Of a stretch of 64,000 bases of DNA, positions 30,223-41,286 are shown piece after piece. This DNA comes from Alloprevotella sp. OH1205_COT-284. Its GTDB lineage: Bacteria; Bacteroidota; Bacteroidia; Bacteroidales; Bacteroidaceae. The notes beneath the pieces were generated by a model. That model was given only the letters and a program-made list of their open reading frames with translations. It was not told the DNA's origin and did not search any database. How positions within the stretch are numbered: position 1 is the stretch's first letter; each line of letters opens with the position of its first letter. Position numbers and translations under genes: made by a program. Location: the NCBI RefSeq assembly GCF_003859795.1, contig NZ_RQYI01000004.1, forward strand, positions 1-64,000. Reading direction: 5' to 3'.

Positions 30223-31875
30223 TCAAGCTTTGATGTTCGGTTCTTCTAAACCGAGCCCTTTTTTCTTATCTACGATTTTGAGAACGACACCCAAAATGAG
30301 GGCAGCCGCTCCAAGACCGGCGAGCATAAGCAAAGGAGCAGAATAGTCGTAAGAAACGGCAGCTTCTTCGGCTGTCATTCGGCCTGTATCAATAGCTGAA
30401 ATAATATCGGGATTGGTCTTGTCGAGCACTTTTCCAATAAGCATTGGGAAAAGCCAAAGACCGATGTTTTGAATCCAGAATATCAGTGCATAGGCCGATC
30501 CGATGATTTTGGCATCGACCAATTTGGGAACACTCGGCCACAAAGAAGCCGGTACGAGAGAAAAAGAAGCACCGAGAACAAGGATGGTGGTATAGGCAGT
30601 GATGATGCCCGCTACATTGTTTCCTTTGAAAGCCGGAAGCACAAAGGCAAAAGTGAGGTGACAAGCGATGAGAAGAAGCGAGCCGACAATGAGCATGGAG
30701 GCGGCTTTTCCTTTATGGTCTACATAGTTGCCGAGTATGGGGGTGATACCGACGGCCAACAAGGGGAATACGGAAAAGACCGTAGCCGCAGACTGACGCA
30801 TGTACCCCATGTAGCAAAAAGTGATCAATGCGATAATGGTAACGGAGAGTAAAATCCATTTGAGGCTTCTACGTACAAAGTTGCTGGCAAAAGAGGTTCC
30901 GGCAACGACAAGCATGATGAGATATTGAATGATTGTTACGGTATTGGTCGCCCAAAAACTATCGGGCGATACCTCGGTGAAACTGAGATTGCATTGCAGC
31001 ATATTGACCGCATATTTCTGAAAGGGGAAAATGGCCGAATAATACAATACGCACAAGAGAGCCACCAACCAAAAACCGCTACTTTTGAGAATTGCTCCGA
31101 GATCGCTGATCTTGAAAGGATCGTCTTTCTCTTCTGCCTCACCGGTTTGGGCATCGAGTTTGCGATCCATGAAGAAATAAACGACAAACATAATCATGGC
31201 GATCATTAACAAAACTACGCCGAAAGCCACTGAGCGCGAAACGTCGACCACGCCGCCGAGGCGGGCAAACATCGGAGAGAAAATCATGCAAGTTGCTACT
31301 CCCAAACGTGCCAATGCCATTTCCGACCCCATGGCAAGAGCCATCTCGCGACCTTTGAACCACTTCACTATTCCACGCGACACCATGATTCCGGCCATTT
31401 CAACACCACAACCGAAAATCATGAAACCGACAGCAGCAAATTTGGCCGAAGAGGGCATGCCGAGATAGAAAGGAGAGATGCCCAATTCATCAAACCCCGG
31501 AATATAATTGAGGTTATTGGTGAACCACACATCAAGTGCGCTGCCTTGAAACGTATCTGTTACGGCATACCAATTGATCGTGGCTCCGATGAGCATGACC
31601 GCTCCTGATAGCAGAGCGGTGAAACGAACTCCCATTTTGTCGAGAATGATTCCGGCAAAAATGAGGAAGAACACAAATACGTTGAGAAAAGTTTCAGAGC
31701 CTTGCATCGTACCGAATGCCGTGGAATCCCAACCTCGTGTGGACTGCATGAGATCTTTAATGGGAGAAAGAATGTCCATAAAAATGTATGAACAAAACAT
31801 GGCAAAGGCTAAAAGCAACAGAGCCGTCCAGCGAATGGCTTCGGAATCTCTGAGAGTTTTGATTTGAGTGTTCAT
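30223..31875 (-). CDS. MFS transporter
   Basis: A 550-residue inner-membrane protein with about 12 transmembrane segments of the major facilitator superfamily (first helix LLLLAFAMFCSYIFMDILSP, the loop-2/3 motif GIILDKMGVRF after helix 2). A long polar loop of about 35 residues lies mid-protein around MDRKLDAQTGEAEEKDDPF. Substrate cannot be read from the sequence. The gene begins 22 bases after the S9 peptidase gene on the same strand, so the two look like an operon. This suggests uptake of a product of that peptidase, such as dipeptides; that link is inference. Confidence 0.85.
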   Translation of the reverse strand: MNTQIKTLRDSEAIRWTALLLLAFAMFCSYIFMDILSPIKDLMQSTRGWDSTAFGTMQGSETFLNVFVFFLIFAGIILDKMGVRFTALLSGAVMLIGATINWYAVTDTFQGSALDVWFTNNLNYIPGFDELGISPFYLGMPSSAKFAAVGFMIFGCGVEMAGIMVSRGIVKWFKGREMALAMGSEMALARLGVATCMIFSPMFARLGGVVDVSRSVAFGVVLLMIAMIMFVVYFFMDRKLDAQTGEAEEKDDPFKISDLGAILKSSGFWLVALLCVLYYSAIFPFQKYAVNMLQCNLSFTEVSPDSFWATNTVTIIQYLIMLVVAGTSFASNFVRRSLKWILLSVTIIALITFCYMGYMRQSAATVFSVFPLLAVGITPILGNYVDHKGKAASMLIVGSLLLIACHLTFAFVLPAFKGNNVAGIITAYTTILVLGASFSLVPASLWPSVPKLVDAKIIGSAYALIFWIQNIGLWLFPMLIGKVLDKTNPDIISAIDTGRMTAEEAAVSYDYSAPLLMLAGLGAAALILGVVLKIVDKKKGLGLEEPNIKA

Positions 31876-31897
31876 GAGATTATTGTAGAAAATTAAA

Positions 31898-34078
31898 TTA
31901 TTGTTTCAACCATTTATCTAACCAACGAAAAAACGTGCGCTGCCAAAGCATTCCGTTTTGCGGACGGAGTACCCAGTGATTTTCTTCGGGGAAAAGAAGA
32001 AGTTGTGCCGGGATACCACGAAGACGAGCCGCAGTAAAAGCACTCTGCGCTTGGGTGTATTCGATGCGAAAATCTTTTTGACCATGAATGCAGAGAATCG
32101 GAGTATCCCAACGATCCACATAAAGATGAGGGGATTCTCGAAAGACCGAACGGTTTTGTCCTGTCGTGTCTTGTTGCCAAGGAGCAGCTCCCATATCCCA
32201 ATTTGCAAACCACATCTCTTCTGTTTCAAGATATTGCTGAGCAGTGTTGAAGATGCCGTCATGGGCGATGAATGCCTTGAAACGCTTATCGTGATGACCG
32301 GCCAGCCAATAAACACTGAAACCTCCGAAAGAAGCACCGACGGCTCCAAGTCGTTCTTTGTCGACATAAGTTTCTCGGGCAATATCATCTATGGCCGTGA
32401 GATAGTCTTGCATACATCGTCCCGTGTAATCGCCACTGATTTGTTCGAGCCATTCCATGCCGAAGCCGTGAAGTCCGCGACGATTTGGTGCAATGACGAT
32501 ATACCCCTTGGCGGCCATGAGTTGGAAATTCCAGCGATAGCTCCAAAATTGGCTGACGGGACTTTGAGGGCCTCCTTGACAGAAGAGAAGAGTGGGATAT
32601 TTCTTAGAAGGGTCGAAGTTTGGCGGATAAACGACCCAGCTATGAAGGTCTTTTCCATCGACCGTCTTGCACCAACGTGCTTTCACTTCACCCATTTTCA
32701 AATGATCGTAAAACCATTTGTTTTCCTCTGTGACGGCAACGGCTTTTCCGTTCTTGATTTCCACAAGATAGACTTCGTCTGCAGCGGACATGGAATGACG
32801 TTTGACGAGCAACTGCTTACTCTTCGGCATCACACCGAGAAGCACATAGTCGGCCTGCTCATTTGTGATTTTCTTTACTTCTCCTTTGAGATTGGTGGAG
32901 TACAAATTGACGGCTCCGTGCCAAACTGCCGAAAAATAAAGCGTTCGGTTGTCGGTGTCCCATACAAAATCGTCGATGCCGGTTTCCAAACGTTCGGTGA
33001 CATACGTTTTCTTACCTGTTGCCAATTCGTAAATACAAAGACGTGTGCGGTCGCTTTCATAACCGTCACGCTCCATACTACTCCATGCCACATATTTTCC
33101 GTCGGGAGAAAAAGCAGGATTTTGGTCATATCCCACATTGAAATCTCCTTCCAAATGATTGACGGATTGCTCTTTCAAACTGCGAGTATAATCGACTTCT
33201 GGGGCTTTCCAACCTTCCGGTTTACAGAGGTTTCGTGTCGTCCCGGAAGCAATGTCATACAAAAAGATGTCGCTATCCGTCGAAATGGAATAGTCGCGTC
33301 CCGTCTTCTTTCTGCAAGTATAGGCCACTTGTTGACCATCAGGACTCCACGCCAGTTGTTCGTGTCCGCCGAAAGGCATCATCGGAGATTCAAAAGGTTC
33401 ACCTTCTAAAAGATCTTTGAGTACATGAACGCGTTCTCCATCGAAATCGGCTAAGAAAGGATGAGGAGCCGTTGTAACGTATTGGTCCCAATGTTTGTAC
33501 ATCAAGTCGTTGACGACCATTCCGTCGGAAAGAGGAAGGTCAGCATCGTTTTCTTGAATGGCGGTACGCTGACTCACTTCTTTTACCAAAAGAAGTCGTT
33601 TGAAATCAGAAGAGAAGAGGAAATCGAGGACATCGCTCTCTTCATGACTGATTTGACGGCGGTCGCTACCATCGGCAGACATTGTCCAAAGCTGACGACT
33701 TCCACTTGCCGTGGAAAGAAAAGCAATTCTCTCCTGCTCTGATACTTTAATCCACACTGCTCCACTCTCACTTTTTGAAGAAGTGGTCAGCGGAATCGTT
33801 TTTCGTGTTTTAAGATCGAGGGTATAAAGATGAGTTTGTGATTTATTTTCCTTGACGCTGTAATAACTCACGCTATACACCAGCTTTGTACCCATCGCAT
33901 TGACATCAACAGAGCCAATACGCCCCATGCCCCAAAGAGCTTCGGGAGTCATCAGTCCGTCTTTCAGTTCGATGCTTTGTTTACCGATGATGCTTTGGGC
34001 TTCTGCTTCGGTCGAATGCCCTGTTCCCATTGTCATCAGAGAAAGGACGGTGGAAGTGATCATGGTTTTGAATTTCAT
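31898..34078 (-). CDS. exported S9-family peptidase, dipeptidyl-peptidase-5-like
   Basis: A 726-residue serine peptidase with a signal peptide (MKFKTMITSTVLSLMTMGTG). The N-terminal half is a beta-propeller with repeated WD40/TolB-like blades (for example AWSPDGQQVAYTCR and AFSPDGKYVAWSS). The C-terminal alpha/beta hydrolase has the triad S583 in GASFGG, D669 in GQKDF and H701 in EENHW. It resembles periplasmic dipeptidyl peptidase 5 of Porphyromonas, which releases dipeptides from peptide N-termini to feed amino-acid fermentation. Exact specificity is inferred. Confidence 0.85.
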   Translation of the reverse strand: MKFKTMITSTVLSLMTMGTGHSTEAEAQSIIGKQSIELKDGLMTPEALWGMGRIGSVDVNAMGTKLVYSVSYYSVKENKSQTHLYTLDLKTRKTIPLTTSSKSESGAVWIKVSEQERIAFLSTASGSRQLWTMSADGSDRRQISHEESDVLDFLFSSDFKRLLLVKEVSQRTAIQENDADLPLSDGMVVNDLMYKHWDQYVTTAPHPFLADFDGERVHVLKDLLEGEPFESPMMPFGGHEQLAWSPDGQQVAYTCRKKTGRDYSISTDSDIFLYDIASGTTRNLCKPEGWKAPEVDYTRSLKEQSVNHLEGDFNVGYDQNPAFSPDGKYVAWSSMERDGYESDRTRLCIYELATGKKTYVTERLETGIDDFVWDTDNRTLYFSAVWHGAVNLYSTNLKGEVKKITNEQADYVLLGVMPKSKQLLVKRHSMSAADEVYLVEIKNGKAVAVTEENKWFYDHLKMGEVKARWCKTVDGKDLHSWVVYPPNFDPSKKYPTLLFCQGGPQSPVSQFWSYRWNFQLMAAKGYIVIAPNRRGLHGFGMEWLEQISGDYTGRCMQDYLTAIDDIARETYVDKERLGAVGASFGGFSVYWLAGHHDKRFKAFIAHDGIFNTAQQYLETEEMWFANWDMGAAPWQQDTTGQNRSVFRESPHLYVDRWDTPILCIHGQKDFRIEYTQAQSAFTAARLRGIPAQLLLFPEENHWVLRPQNGMLWQRTFFRWLDKWLKQ

Positions 34079-34088
34079 GTTTCAAAAA

Positions 34089-34130
34089 GATAAAACAAAT
34101 AAAGACGCACCCTCATGAGTACGTCTTTAT
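34089..34130 (-). terminator. terminator after yidC
   Basis: On the minus strand a 9-base-pair stem ATAAAGACG/CGTCTTTAT (34130-34122 with 34107-34099) is followed by TTGTTTTATC. It lies 27 bases beyond the yidC stop and just before the peptidase gene. Confidence 0.75.
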
Positions 34131-34156
34131 CAGTTGAGGGATGATAAGAAAAACTA

Positions 34157-36046
34157 TCATTTGTGGTTTTGCCGTGCTTTTTGTTGCTGTTCAAGCATGG
34201 CTTTCTGCTGTTCTTGCAAAGCCAACATGCGAGCAGCCAAACCACCACCCTTTTTAGTGGGATTGTTTTTGTTCTTTTGGTAATAGTTTTCCAACTTTTC
34301 CAAGAGTTTGGCGTCGTCTGTGGTTTTACGCAAATACCACATCGTGAGAGCCGAGGCTGCAAGTGAGAGGAAATAATAGAAATTAAGACCTGCACTATAC
34401 TTGTTGAACATGAAGAAGAACATGACGGGGAGGAAATACATCATATATTGCATCATCTTCATCTGTGCCGCTTGTTCGGGAGCGGCAGCGGCCATAGAAT
34501 CTTTTTGTTGGCGCATTGTCATCCACGAATAAAGCACATTGGCGACACAGAACAAGATGCAGAATAAAGAGATGTGATTACCCAATCCCCATATTTCGGT
34601 TCCCCACGAAATGATGTCGTCGTATGCAGAAAGGTCGTCTGCCCAAAGGAAACTTTGCTGACGGAACTCAATCGCATTGGGTACAAAATTAAACATCGCG
34701 ATCCAGATCGGCATTTGGATAAGCATGGGAAGGCATCCGCCCATCGGGCTCGAACCGTATTGCGAATAAAGCGACATCACTTCTTGTTGCCGTTTGAGTG
34801 CATCTTCTTTGTTGGGATATTTGGCATTGATCGCATCAACTTTGGGTTTCAAGACACGCATTTTGGCCGAACTCAAAAAGCTTTTCTTGGTCGGAGCGTA
34901 AACAATGACGCGCAGCAAAATCGTGATCAGCACCAACACCAACCACATCGGGAGGTTTAATCCTGTCAAGAAGTCGAAGACATAAATCGTAAAGAATCGA
35001 TTGATCCAACGAATGACCGGCCACCCGAGATACACAAGGTCTTGCAACTCTGTGTCATGCTCGGTGAGCTTATACTTATCCATTGATTGGAGCAATCTGA
35101 AATTGTTGGGGCCAAAATACCATTGGAATTGTGAAGGTTCTTTTCCGGAAGGGTCAAATCCGGCTTCCATTTTGGCGGTGTAATGTTTCAGATAACCCGA
35201 ATTTTCAGCCAGTTGTTCGCTTTTGAGTTGCACATCGGTCAAAGGCTGTTTGGAGATAAAACAACTGCTGAAATACTGATTTTTGAACGCAAGCCAATCC
35301 ACATTGCCTTCGGCTTTTTCTTCGACGGTGCTTTGTTCGCTCAATTTCTCCGTTCCTCCTCGGTGGAGCTTGTAGGTCAGCGTCGAGTACATGTTTTCGA
35401 AATAATATCCTTTTTCAAACTGCTGCACACGATCTTCCCAATCAATGCTGAAAGTCTTGGTTCTTGGCGAGAAGAGTTGTTGCATGCCCTCCGTACGTAC
35501 ATTCATATTGATGATGTAATCATCGGTCAGCATATAGTCAAAAGCTATCTTTTCTCCGTTCTTTCCAACAAGTGCCATTGTCACAGAGTTGGAAGTTTGG
35601 TTCTCTGCCACAAAATAATAGTCTGATGTTGAGATGTTTTCTTCCTTAGTATCAAAGAAGAACTTCATCTCTGCGTCATTCTCGTTATAGAGCACGAGAG
35701 GTGCTTTTCCGCCGGCTTTATATTCGGCATAGCTACTGTATTCGCTCAGATTGACCCGTGCGATCTGTCCGCCTTTATTATTGATGATAACTTCCATTTT
35801 GTCATTCACGAGCACAATGGGAGCTTGTGTGTTGGGCTGCTTAGCATTGAAAAAAACGGAAGTGCTGTCGATGCTTTGCTGCATTTGAAGCTGTGCTTGC
35901 TTCTTCTGCACGGCATCGTGTTGTTTTTCAATAGGGTTCTGTTGTGTAGTTTGAGCAGGAGTAGAAGTCTGTTGAGATGACCAATAGCTGAATCCGAAGA
36001 GTACGGCGGCCATTAAAACAAAACCGATAATCGTATTTTTATCCAT
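34157..36046 (-). CDS. yidC: membrane protein insertase YidC
   Basis: A 629-residue insertase that places proteins into the inner membrane with or without SecYEG. It has an N-terminal anchor (MDKNTIIGFVLMAAVLFGFS), a large periplasmic P1 domain (to about residue 350) and the conserved five-helix core (GCLPMLIQMPIWIAMF, YMMYFLPVMFFFMFNKYSAG). The C-terminus is a basic, Gln/Lys-rich tail typical of Bacteroidetes. It follows pyrG by 57 bases and ends the transcription unit. Confidence 0.95.
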   Translation of the reverse strand: MDKNTIIGFVLMAAVLFGFSYWSSQQTSTPAQTTQQNPIEKQHDAVQKKQAQLQMQQSIDSTSVFFNAKQPNTQAPIVLVNDKMEVIINNKGGQIARVNLSEYSSYAEYKAGGKAPLVLYNENDAEMKFFFDTKEENISTSDYYFVAENQTSNSVTMALVGKNGEKIAFDYMLTDDYIINMNVRTEGMQQLFSPRTKTFSIDWEDRVQQFEKGYYFENMYSTLTYKLHRGGTEKLSEQSTVEEKAEGNVDWLAFKNQYFSSCFISKQPLTDVQLKSEQLAENSGYLKHYTAKMEAGFDPSGKEPSQFQWYFGPNNFRLLQSMDKYKLTEHDTELQDLVYLGWPVIRWINRFFTIYVFDFLTGLNLPMWLVLVLITILLRVIVYAPTKKSFLSSAKMRVLKPKVDAINAKYPNKEDALKRQQEVMSLYSQYGSSPMGGCLPMLIQMPIWIAMFNFVPNAIEFRQQSFLWADDLSAYDDIISWGTEIWGLGNHISLFCILFCVANVLYSWMTMRQQKDSMAAAAPEQAAQMKMMQYMMYFLPVMFFFMFNKYSAGLNFYYFLSLAASALTMWYLRKTTDDAKLLEKLENYYQKNKNNPTKKGGGLAARMLALQEQQKAMLEQQQKARQNHK

Positions 36047-36103
36047 TCGTTGTCGTTAAAAGTCCGCTCAACAACAATACATTGCCGAGCGGAGCACTGT
36101 TTA

Positions 36104-37991
<1,888 letters not shown>

Positions 37992-38062
37992 AGGATATTG
38001 GGGAGTGTATTGGGGTTTGCAATTTTTTTATGTAAACTCTGCTTTCTTATATCGGTCGCTTT

Positions 38063-38545
38063 CTATATCGGCCGAAAGAAGCGTAGCCACAAGCGTCTAT
38101 AAATAAACAAGATATAGCGGCGTATGGGCGTAAGGCTGAGCCAGATTTGCGAATAAATTCTCCATTTCAATCCGGAGGTCAAATCCGGTTTCCGACTTCC
38201 TTTCCGATAAAAGCCTTGTGCGATACCTATCACTTCCGAACGACGGCAATGTTCTGTCATTCCGACATTGCCATCGCCTTGCAACGTGAGCAAATCACTT
38301 TGCACATTGATGATGCGGTGAAGCACATAAACCAGAGGAGCGATTTCGGCCAAAACGACATCTCCGATTTTGAGTTGGGTGGTATCACATTGCGCCAACA
38401 GCACCTCGTCACGATCGTGTTCTACAAAAACACGCATACTCCACCCTCTCACTTTGAAACGCGCCGTGTGTCCTTCGCGGAGCAATTCGCGTATCTGAGG
38501 AATAAAAACGGAGTTGTCAATGAGAAGATGTCGGTGCTCCATCAT
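38063..38545 (-). CDS. S24/S26 (signal-peptidase-fold) peptidase-like protein
   Basis: A 160-residue protein with the LexA/signal peptidase fold signature. The Ser nucleophile is S36 in RGWSMRVF. At the place of the usual catalytic Lys there is a His, H76 in YVLHRII, as in archaeal and ER-type signal peptidases, and D91 in LQGDGN could complete a Ser-His-Asp set. There is no N-terminal membrane anchor; the C-terminal tail is amphipathic and rich in Arg and aromatic residues. The start overlaps the stop of the HPr-kinase-like gene by four bases (ATGA), so the two are translationally coupled. Confidence 0.75.
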   Translation of the reverse strand: MMEHRHLLIDNSVFIPQIRELLREGHTARFKVRGWSMRVFVEHDRDEVLLAQCDTTQLKIGDVVLAEIAPLVYVLHRIINVQSDLLTLQGDGNVGMTEHCRRSEVIGIAQGFYRKGSRKPDLTSGLKWRIYSQIWLSLTPIRRYILFIYRRLWLRFFRPI

Positions 38546-39429
38546 GATTTCACCAAATGAGCATGACTCAATTCTGCGGCTTCACGATTGGGCAGACATT
38601 CCAAATCGAAAGCCGGAACACGAGCGGCAATTCCACTTACGGTGTTGCAAATGGCATCGTAAGAAAGCTTGTCCCAAATCATAGTGGAGCAAGACGAGAG
38701 GATTGAGGCGAAAGCTTCCACTTTGGAGTATTGTCTGATTTTGTTGTGGGGAGCTTGATGAAGCCGTAGAAATCCTCCTGCTTTTTGACGTATGTTTTTG
38801 TAGCATGGAGTTTTTCCGCTCCAAGGCGTTCCGTAAACATAGACTTCTCCGTCTTTGTCCAGACGCAAGGCCGGATTATCGTCGTTGAGCAATTCGGTAT
38901 CGTCGATGTTTTCCAACCAAAGGCGGCAGTGCGTGCTTTTACCCGTACCGCTTTTGCCTTGAAACAAATAGCCTTTTCCGTCTTTCATCGGAACGGAAGA
39001 GTGAATGAGCAACACGCCGTGTTGAGCTCCGGCAAATGCATAGGCTATCATCACGGCGTTGTCAATGCCGAAAGCCATGTTGGAGAGTGTGCCAAAAAGA
39101 GAAGCCTTGCATGCGGAGAAATCCGCGTTGGTGTCGAATGCACAAGCCGTAGTGCCGTCTACATCGTCGAGCAACATGCGATAGCCTCCTTCTCTTTTTC
39201 GCCAAATGCGATGACAGATATCGCCGTTATTAAATTCGCCAACTTCCTCAAAGTCTGAAGTGTTCGTATCCACCAATCCGTCTCCGACGGTCAAACGAAA
39301 GATCGGTGTGGCGTCGGTTTGGGGAAGGTAGAACGGGTAAGAGGAGGGAAGAAGCCTTTTATAATCAACATTATCGTCAAGAAAATCAATGACGTAATGC
39401 TGTTCGGCTACACAAAAGTTCAAAACCAT
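38542..39429 (-). CDS. HPr kinase/phosphorylase-like protein
   Basis: A 295-residue protein related to the catalytic domain of HPr kinase. The Walker A loop GKSGTGKST is at residues 158-166, with LLNDDNPALR at 180-189 and GTPWSGKTP at 200-208. The N-terminal 130 residues are not the usual HprK domain. Relatives of this type occur in peptide-modification clusters, where some phosphorylate the precursor peptide. No phosphotransferase-system genes are nearby, so a role in HPr regulation is unlikely. Confidence 0.75.
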   Translation of the reverse strand: MVLNFCVAEQHYVIDFLDDNVDYKRLLPSSYPFYLPQTDATPIFRLTVGDGLVDTNTSDFEEVGEFNNGDICHRIWRKREGGYRMLLDDVDGTTACAFDTNADFSACKASLFGTLSNMAFGIDNAVMIAYAFAGAQHGVLLIHSSVPMKDGKGYLFQGKSGTGKSTHCRLWLENIDDTELLNDDNPALRLDKDGEVYVYGTPWSGKTPCYKNIRQKAGGFLRLHQAPHNKIRQYSKVEAFASILSSCSTMIWDKLSYDAICNTVSGIAARVPAFDLECLPNREAAELSHAHLVKS

Positions 39430-39468
39430 AAACCTTTCAAGAGTTTGTCGCGAAAGAAGCGGATTTAA

Positions 39469-39912
39469 TTATTCGTCAGAAGGGATGTAGCGAAAGGAAA
39501 AATCATCTCGGAAAACATTTCTAATCCTCAATGTTATGCTGCCTTGTTTCTTCTTATCATTTTTCCGCTGCACTTGCTGCCATTTTTTGAGTGCCTTTTC
39601 TGCATTCTTGGCAAAGAAGACGGCTACGGTCTGATGAGTGAGTTGATGTTCTTTCTCTAAGAAAGTGCGAAACTGTTCCGCATATTGGTTGCGATGAAGC
39701 AATAATCCTTTTTTATCCAAGAGCTGCCCGGAGAGTTCCGAAATGCCGCTGATGTAGACAACCGAATCTGCCAAATGTTGAGAAACGCCAAAAATGTATA
39801 TCGTTTCATTTCGTAAAGGCGTGTTCTCGTGTTTCTGTTTTTGAGCCGAAAGAGGCAGTCCCCAAACGGCTATCAAAACACCCAACAACCACAAAAATAA
39901 GTTTCTTTGCAT
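39469..39912 (-). CDS. small exported protein of unknown function
   Basis: A 147-residue protein with a signal peptide (NLFLWLLGVLIAVWGLPLSA) and a charged mature part with a Lys-rich stretch (QVQRKNDKKKQG) before a beta-rich end. I recognise no family. It is first in the apparent operon, 39 bases before the HPr-kinase-like gene and behind a well-formed promoter. It could be a substrate or partner of the PqqD/S26/kinase cassette, or simply a neighbour. Confidence 0.6.
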   Translation of the reverse strand: MQRNLFLWLLGVLIAVWGLPLSAQKQKHENTPLRNETIYIFGVSQHLADSVVYISGISELSGQLLDKKGLLLHRNQYAEQFRTFLEKEHQLTHQTVAVFFAKNAEKALKKWQQVQRKNDKKKQGSITLRIRNVFRDDFSFRYIPSDE

Positions 39913-39944
39913 GAAAGACTAAATGTAAGGATCAAAAATATCTG

Positions 39945-39975
39945 CAAAGTTACTCTTTTCTCAGAACATCACAAA
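39945..39975 (-). promoter_or_regulatory. promoter of the exported protein/HPr-kinase-like/pyrG/yidC unit
   Basis: On the minus strand TTTG (39975-39972), 19 bases, TAACTTTG (39952-39945). A second -7-like TATTTTTG follows at 39940-39933. The leader to the first ATG is about 26 bases. No terminator is visible until after yidC, so one transcript of six genes is likely. Confidence 0.75.
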
Positions 39976-40184
39976 AGTTTCTCCGACTTTTAAGTTTGGA
40001 AACCAAAGCAGAGGAGGCTATGATAAGTTCCCACCGGTCGTTCCTGCGTCCTGTTCCAGTCTTTGCCCCCTTCGCGTCTTCGATGAAACCGTCCTTTTGG
40101 GCGTTTTCTTACCCTATAATGTTGTTTTTATCGTTTTGCTTCCGCTAAAACGCTTATCGCATTGAATATTAAATGGTTTTGAGC

Positions 40185-40276
40185 GAAGGCAAAGTGAAGG
40201 CAAACTTTTGGCAAATCTTACAACTTGATGAAAATCAAAGAAATATCAGCGAAGGCAAATCTATCGTTTTGCCTTC
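40185..40276. repeat. GAAGGCAAA repeat cluster
   Basis: Three direct copies of GAAGGCAAA at 40185-40193, 40196-40204 and 40251-40259, and one inverted copy TTTGCCTTC at 40268-40276. The last two form a 9-base-pair hairpin with an 8-base loop. Confidence 0.75.
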
Positions 40277-40535
40277 ACCTCCTTTCACTGTTGCCGTGTG
40301 TAAAATCGCCTTTTTACAAGGTTGTGAAAGCACAAAAAGACCTCAACAGAATGATTGTTTGGTGTTTGAAAAAGAAATGTACATTTTCCCTCTATCTACA
40401 TACATTTATATGGCACTGTTAATCAATGAATTGAATGATCGGTGTAGGAAATGTAGACAAAAAAACAAAGAACTGATGTACGCGCGTGCGCGAGAGAACA
40501 GCTGTTCTCCGCTCCGACAGGAAATAGAATTCCTT

Positions 40536-40590
40536 ACCTTTGAGATAGAAATACCTATCTCAAAGGTAGAAATTTCCGGCTCAAAGGTAG
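40536..40590. repeat. ACCTTTGAGATA inverted repeat with an extra half copy
   Basis: A perfect 12-base-pair stem, ACCTTTGAGATA at 40536-40547 with 40556-40567, loop of eight bases, followed by a further CTCAAAGGTAG at 40580-40590. Confidence 0.8.
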
Positions 40591-40709
40591 TTGTGGCGAT
40601 CTCCTTTGTTTGTTGCGATAGCATACACAGATGTTGCTTCATCTCTTTTTCGCGGGCGACTTTTCGGGCAACGCGATGAACAATACGTCGATGAGGATGT
40701 TTCGCCAAG

Positions 40710-41183
40710 CTACTTCTCGATCAGCACCGTGGCATAAGCCGTTATTCCCTCTTCGCGACCGACGAACCCCATGCGTTCGCAAGTGGTGGCTTTAATGGAA
40801 ATCTCCTCCTCGGTGACATTCATCAACGGCGCAAGACAGGCTTTCATGGCTTCCACATGAGGGTTGATTTTGGGGCGTTCGGCCACAATGGTGCAATCTA
40901 CGTTTCCGACCTTAAAGCCTTTTTGGGCAATCAACTCGACAGATCTGCGCAAAAGCAACTTGCTGTCCACGTCTTTGTAGTCTGCTCCGGTGTCGGGAAA
41001 ATGAAAGCCGATGTCGCGCATGTTTGCTGCCCCCAAGAGCGCATCGCAAATGGCGTGTATCAACACATCGGCATCACTGTGGCCGAGCAGCCCGTGAGTG
41101 TGCTCAATGAGAATACCTCCCAACCACATGGGGCGATTTTCCACCAATTGGTGAACGTCGAATCCGAAACCGACTCTGATCAT
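40710..41183 (-). CDS. ispF: 2-C-methyl-D-erythritol 2,4-cyclodiphosphate synthase
   Basis: A 157-residue enzyme of the non-mevalonate isoprenoid pathway that cyclises CDP-methylerythritol phosphate with release of CMP. Metal ligands are in GFDVHQL (D8, H10) and in LLGHSDADV; the trimer-core motif DIGFHFPDT is present. Length is normal. It follows porV by about 100 bases on the same strand. Confidence 0.96.
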   Translation of the reverse strand: MIRVGFGFDVHQLVENRPMWLGGILIEHTHGLLGHSDADVLIHAICDALLGAANMRDIGFHFPDTGADYKDVDSKLLLRRSVELIAQKGFKVGNVDCTIVAERPKINPHVEAMKACLAPLMNVTEEEISIKATTCERMGFVGREEGITAYATVLIEK

Positions 41184-41286
41184 AATTTATAGTATTGAAG
41201 TTAGATGTATATGAAAACTGTTGTTTGTCGCCGTATGTCGTCATCTTGTGCGAAAGCCAAAACCTATTGGTAAGAAAAGCCGTTGA

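Larger units (their letters stand above)
39976..40709. other. non-coding region dense in short repeats and palindromes
   Basis: About 730 bases between ispF and the exported-protein gene. It contains GAAGGCAAA direct repeats (40185, 40196, 40251) and one inverted copy (40268), a sequence resembling the dispersed repeat (AATGTAGACAAAAA near 40450), the perfect palindrome GAGAACAGCTGTTCTC at 40494-40509, and an ACCTTTGAGATA hairpin. Open frames on both strands here (40173-40679 plus, 40406-40708 minus) look like translated repeats, not genes. Confidence 0.6.

Noticed and set aside
31958-33409. 483-residue open frame antisense to the S9 peptidase
   Set aside because: It lies wholly inside a gene with a complete catalytic triad and has no family features; long antisense frames follow from the codon usage.
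38063-38545. S26-like protein as a dead signal peptidase because the catalytic Lys is missing
   Set aside because: A His (H76) occupies that position with a nearby Asp (D91), as in Sec11-type enzymes, so loss of activity cannot be concluded.
40173-40679. 168-residue open frame and a 100-residue frame on the other strand
   Set aside because: Both are composed of translated short repeats and hairpins (for example the segment EIEIPISKVEISGSKV mirrors the ACCTTTGAGATA repeat) and have no domain.
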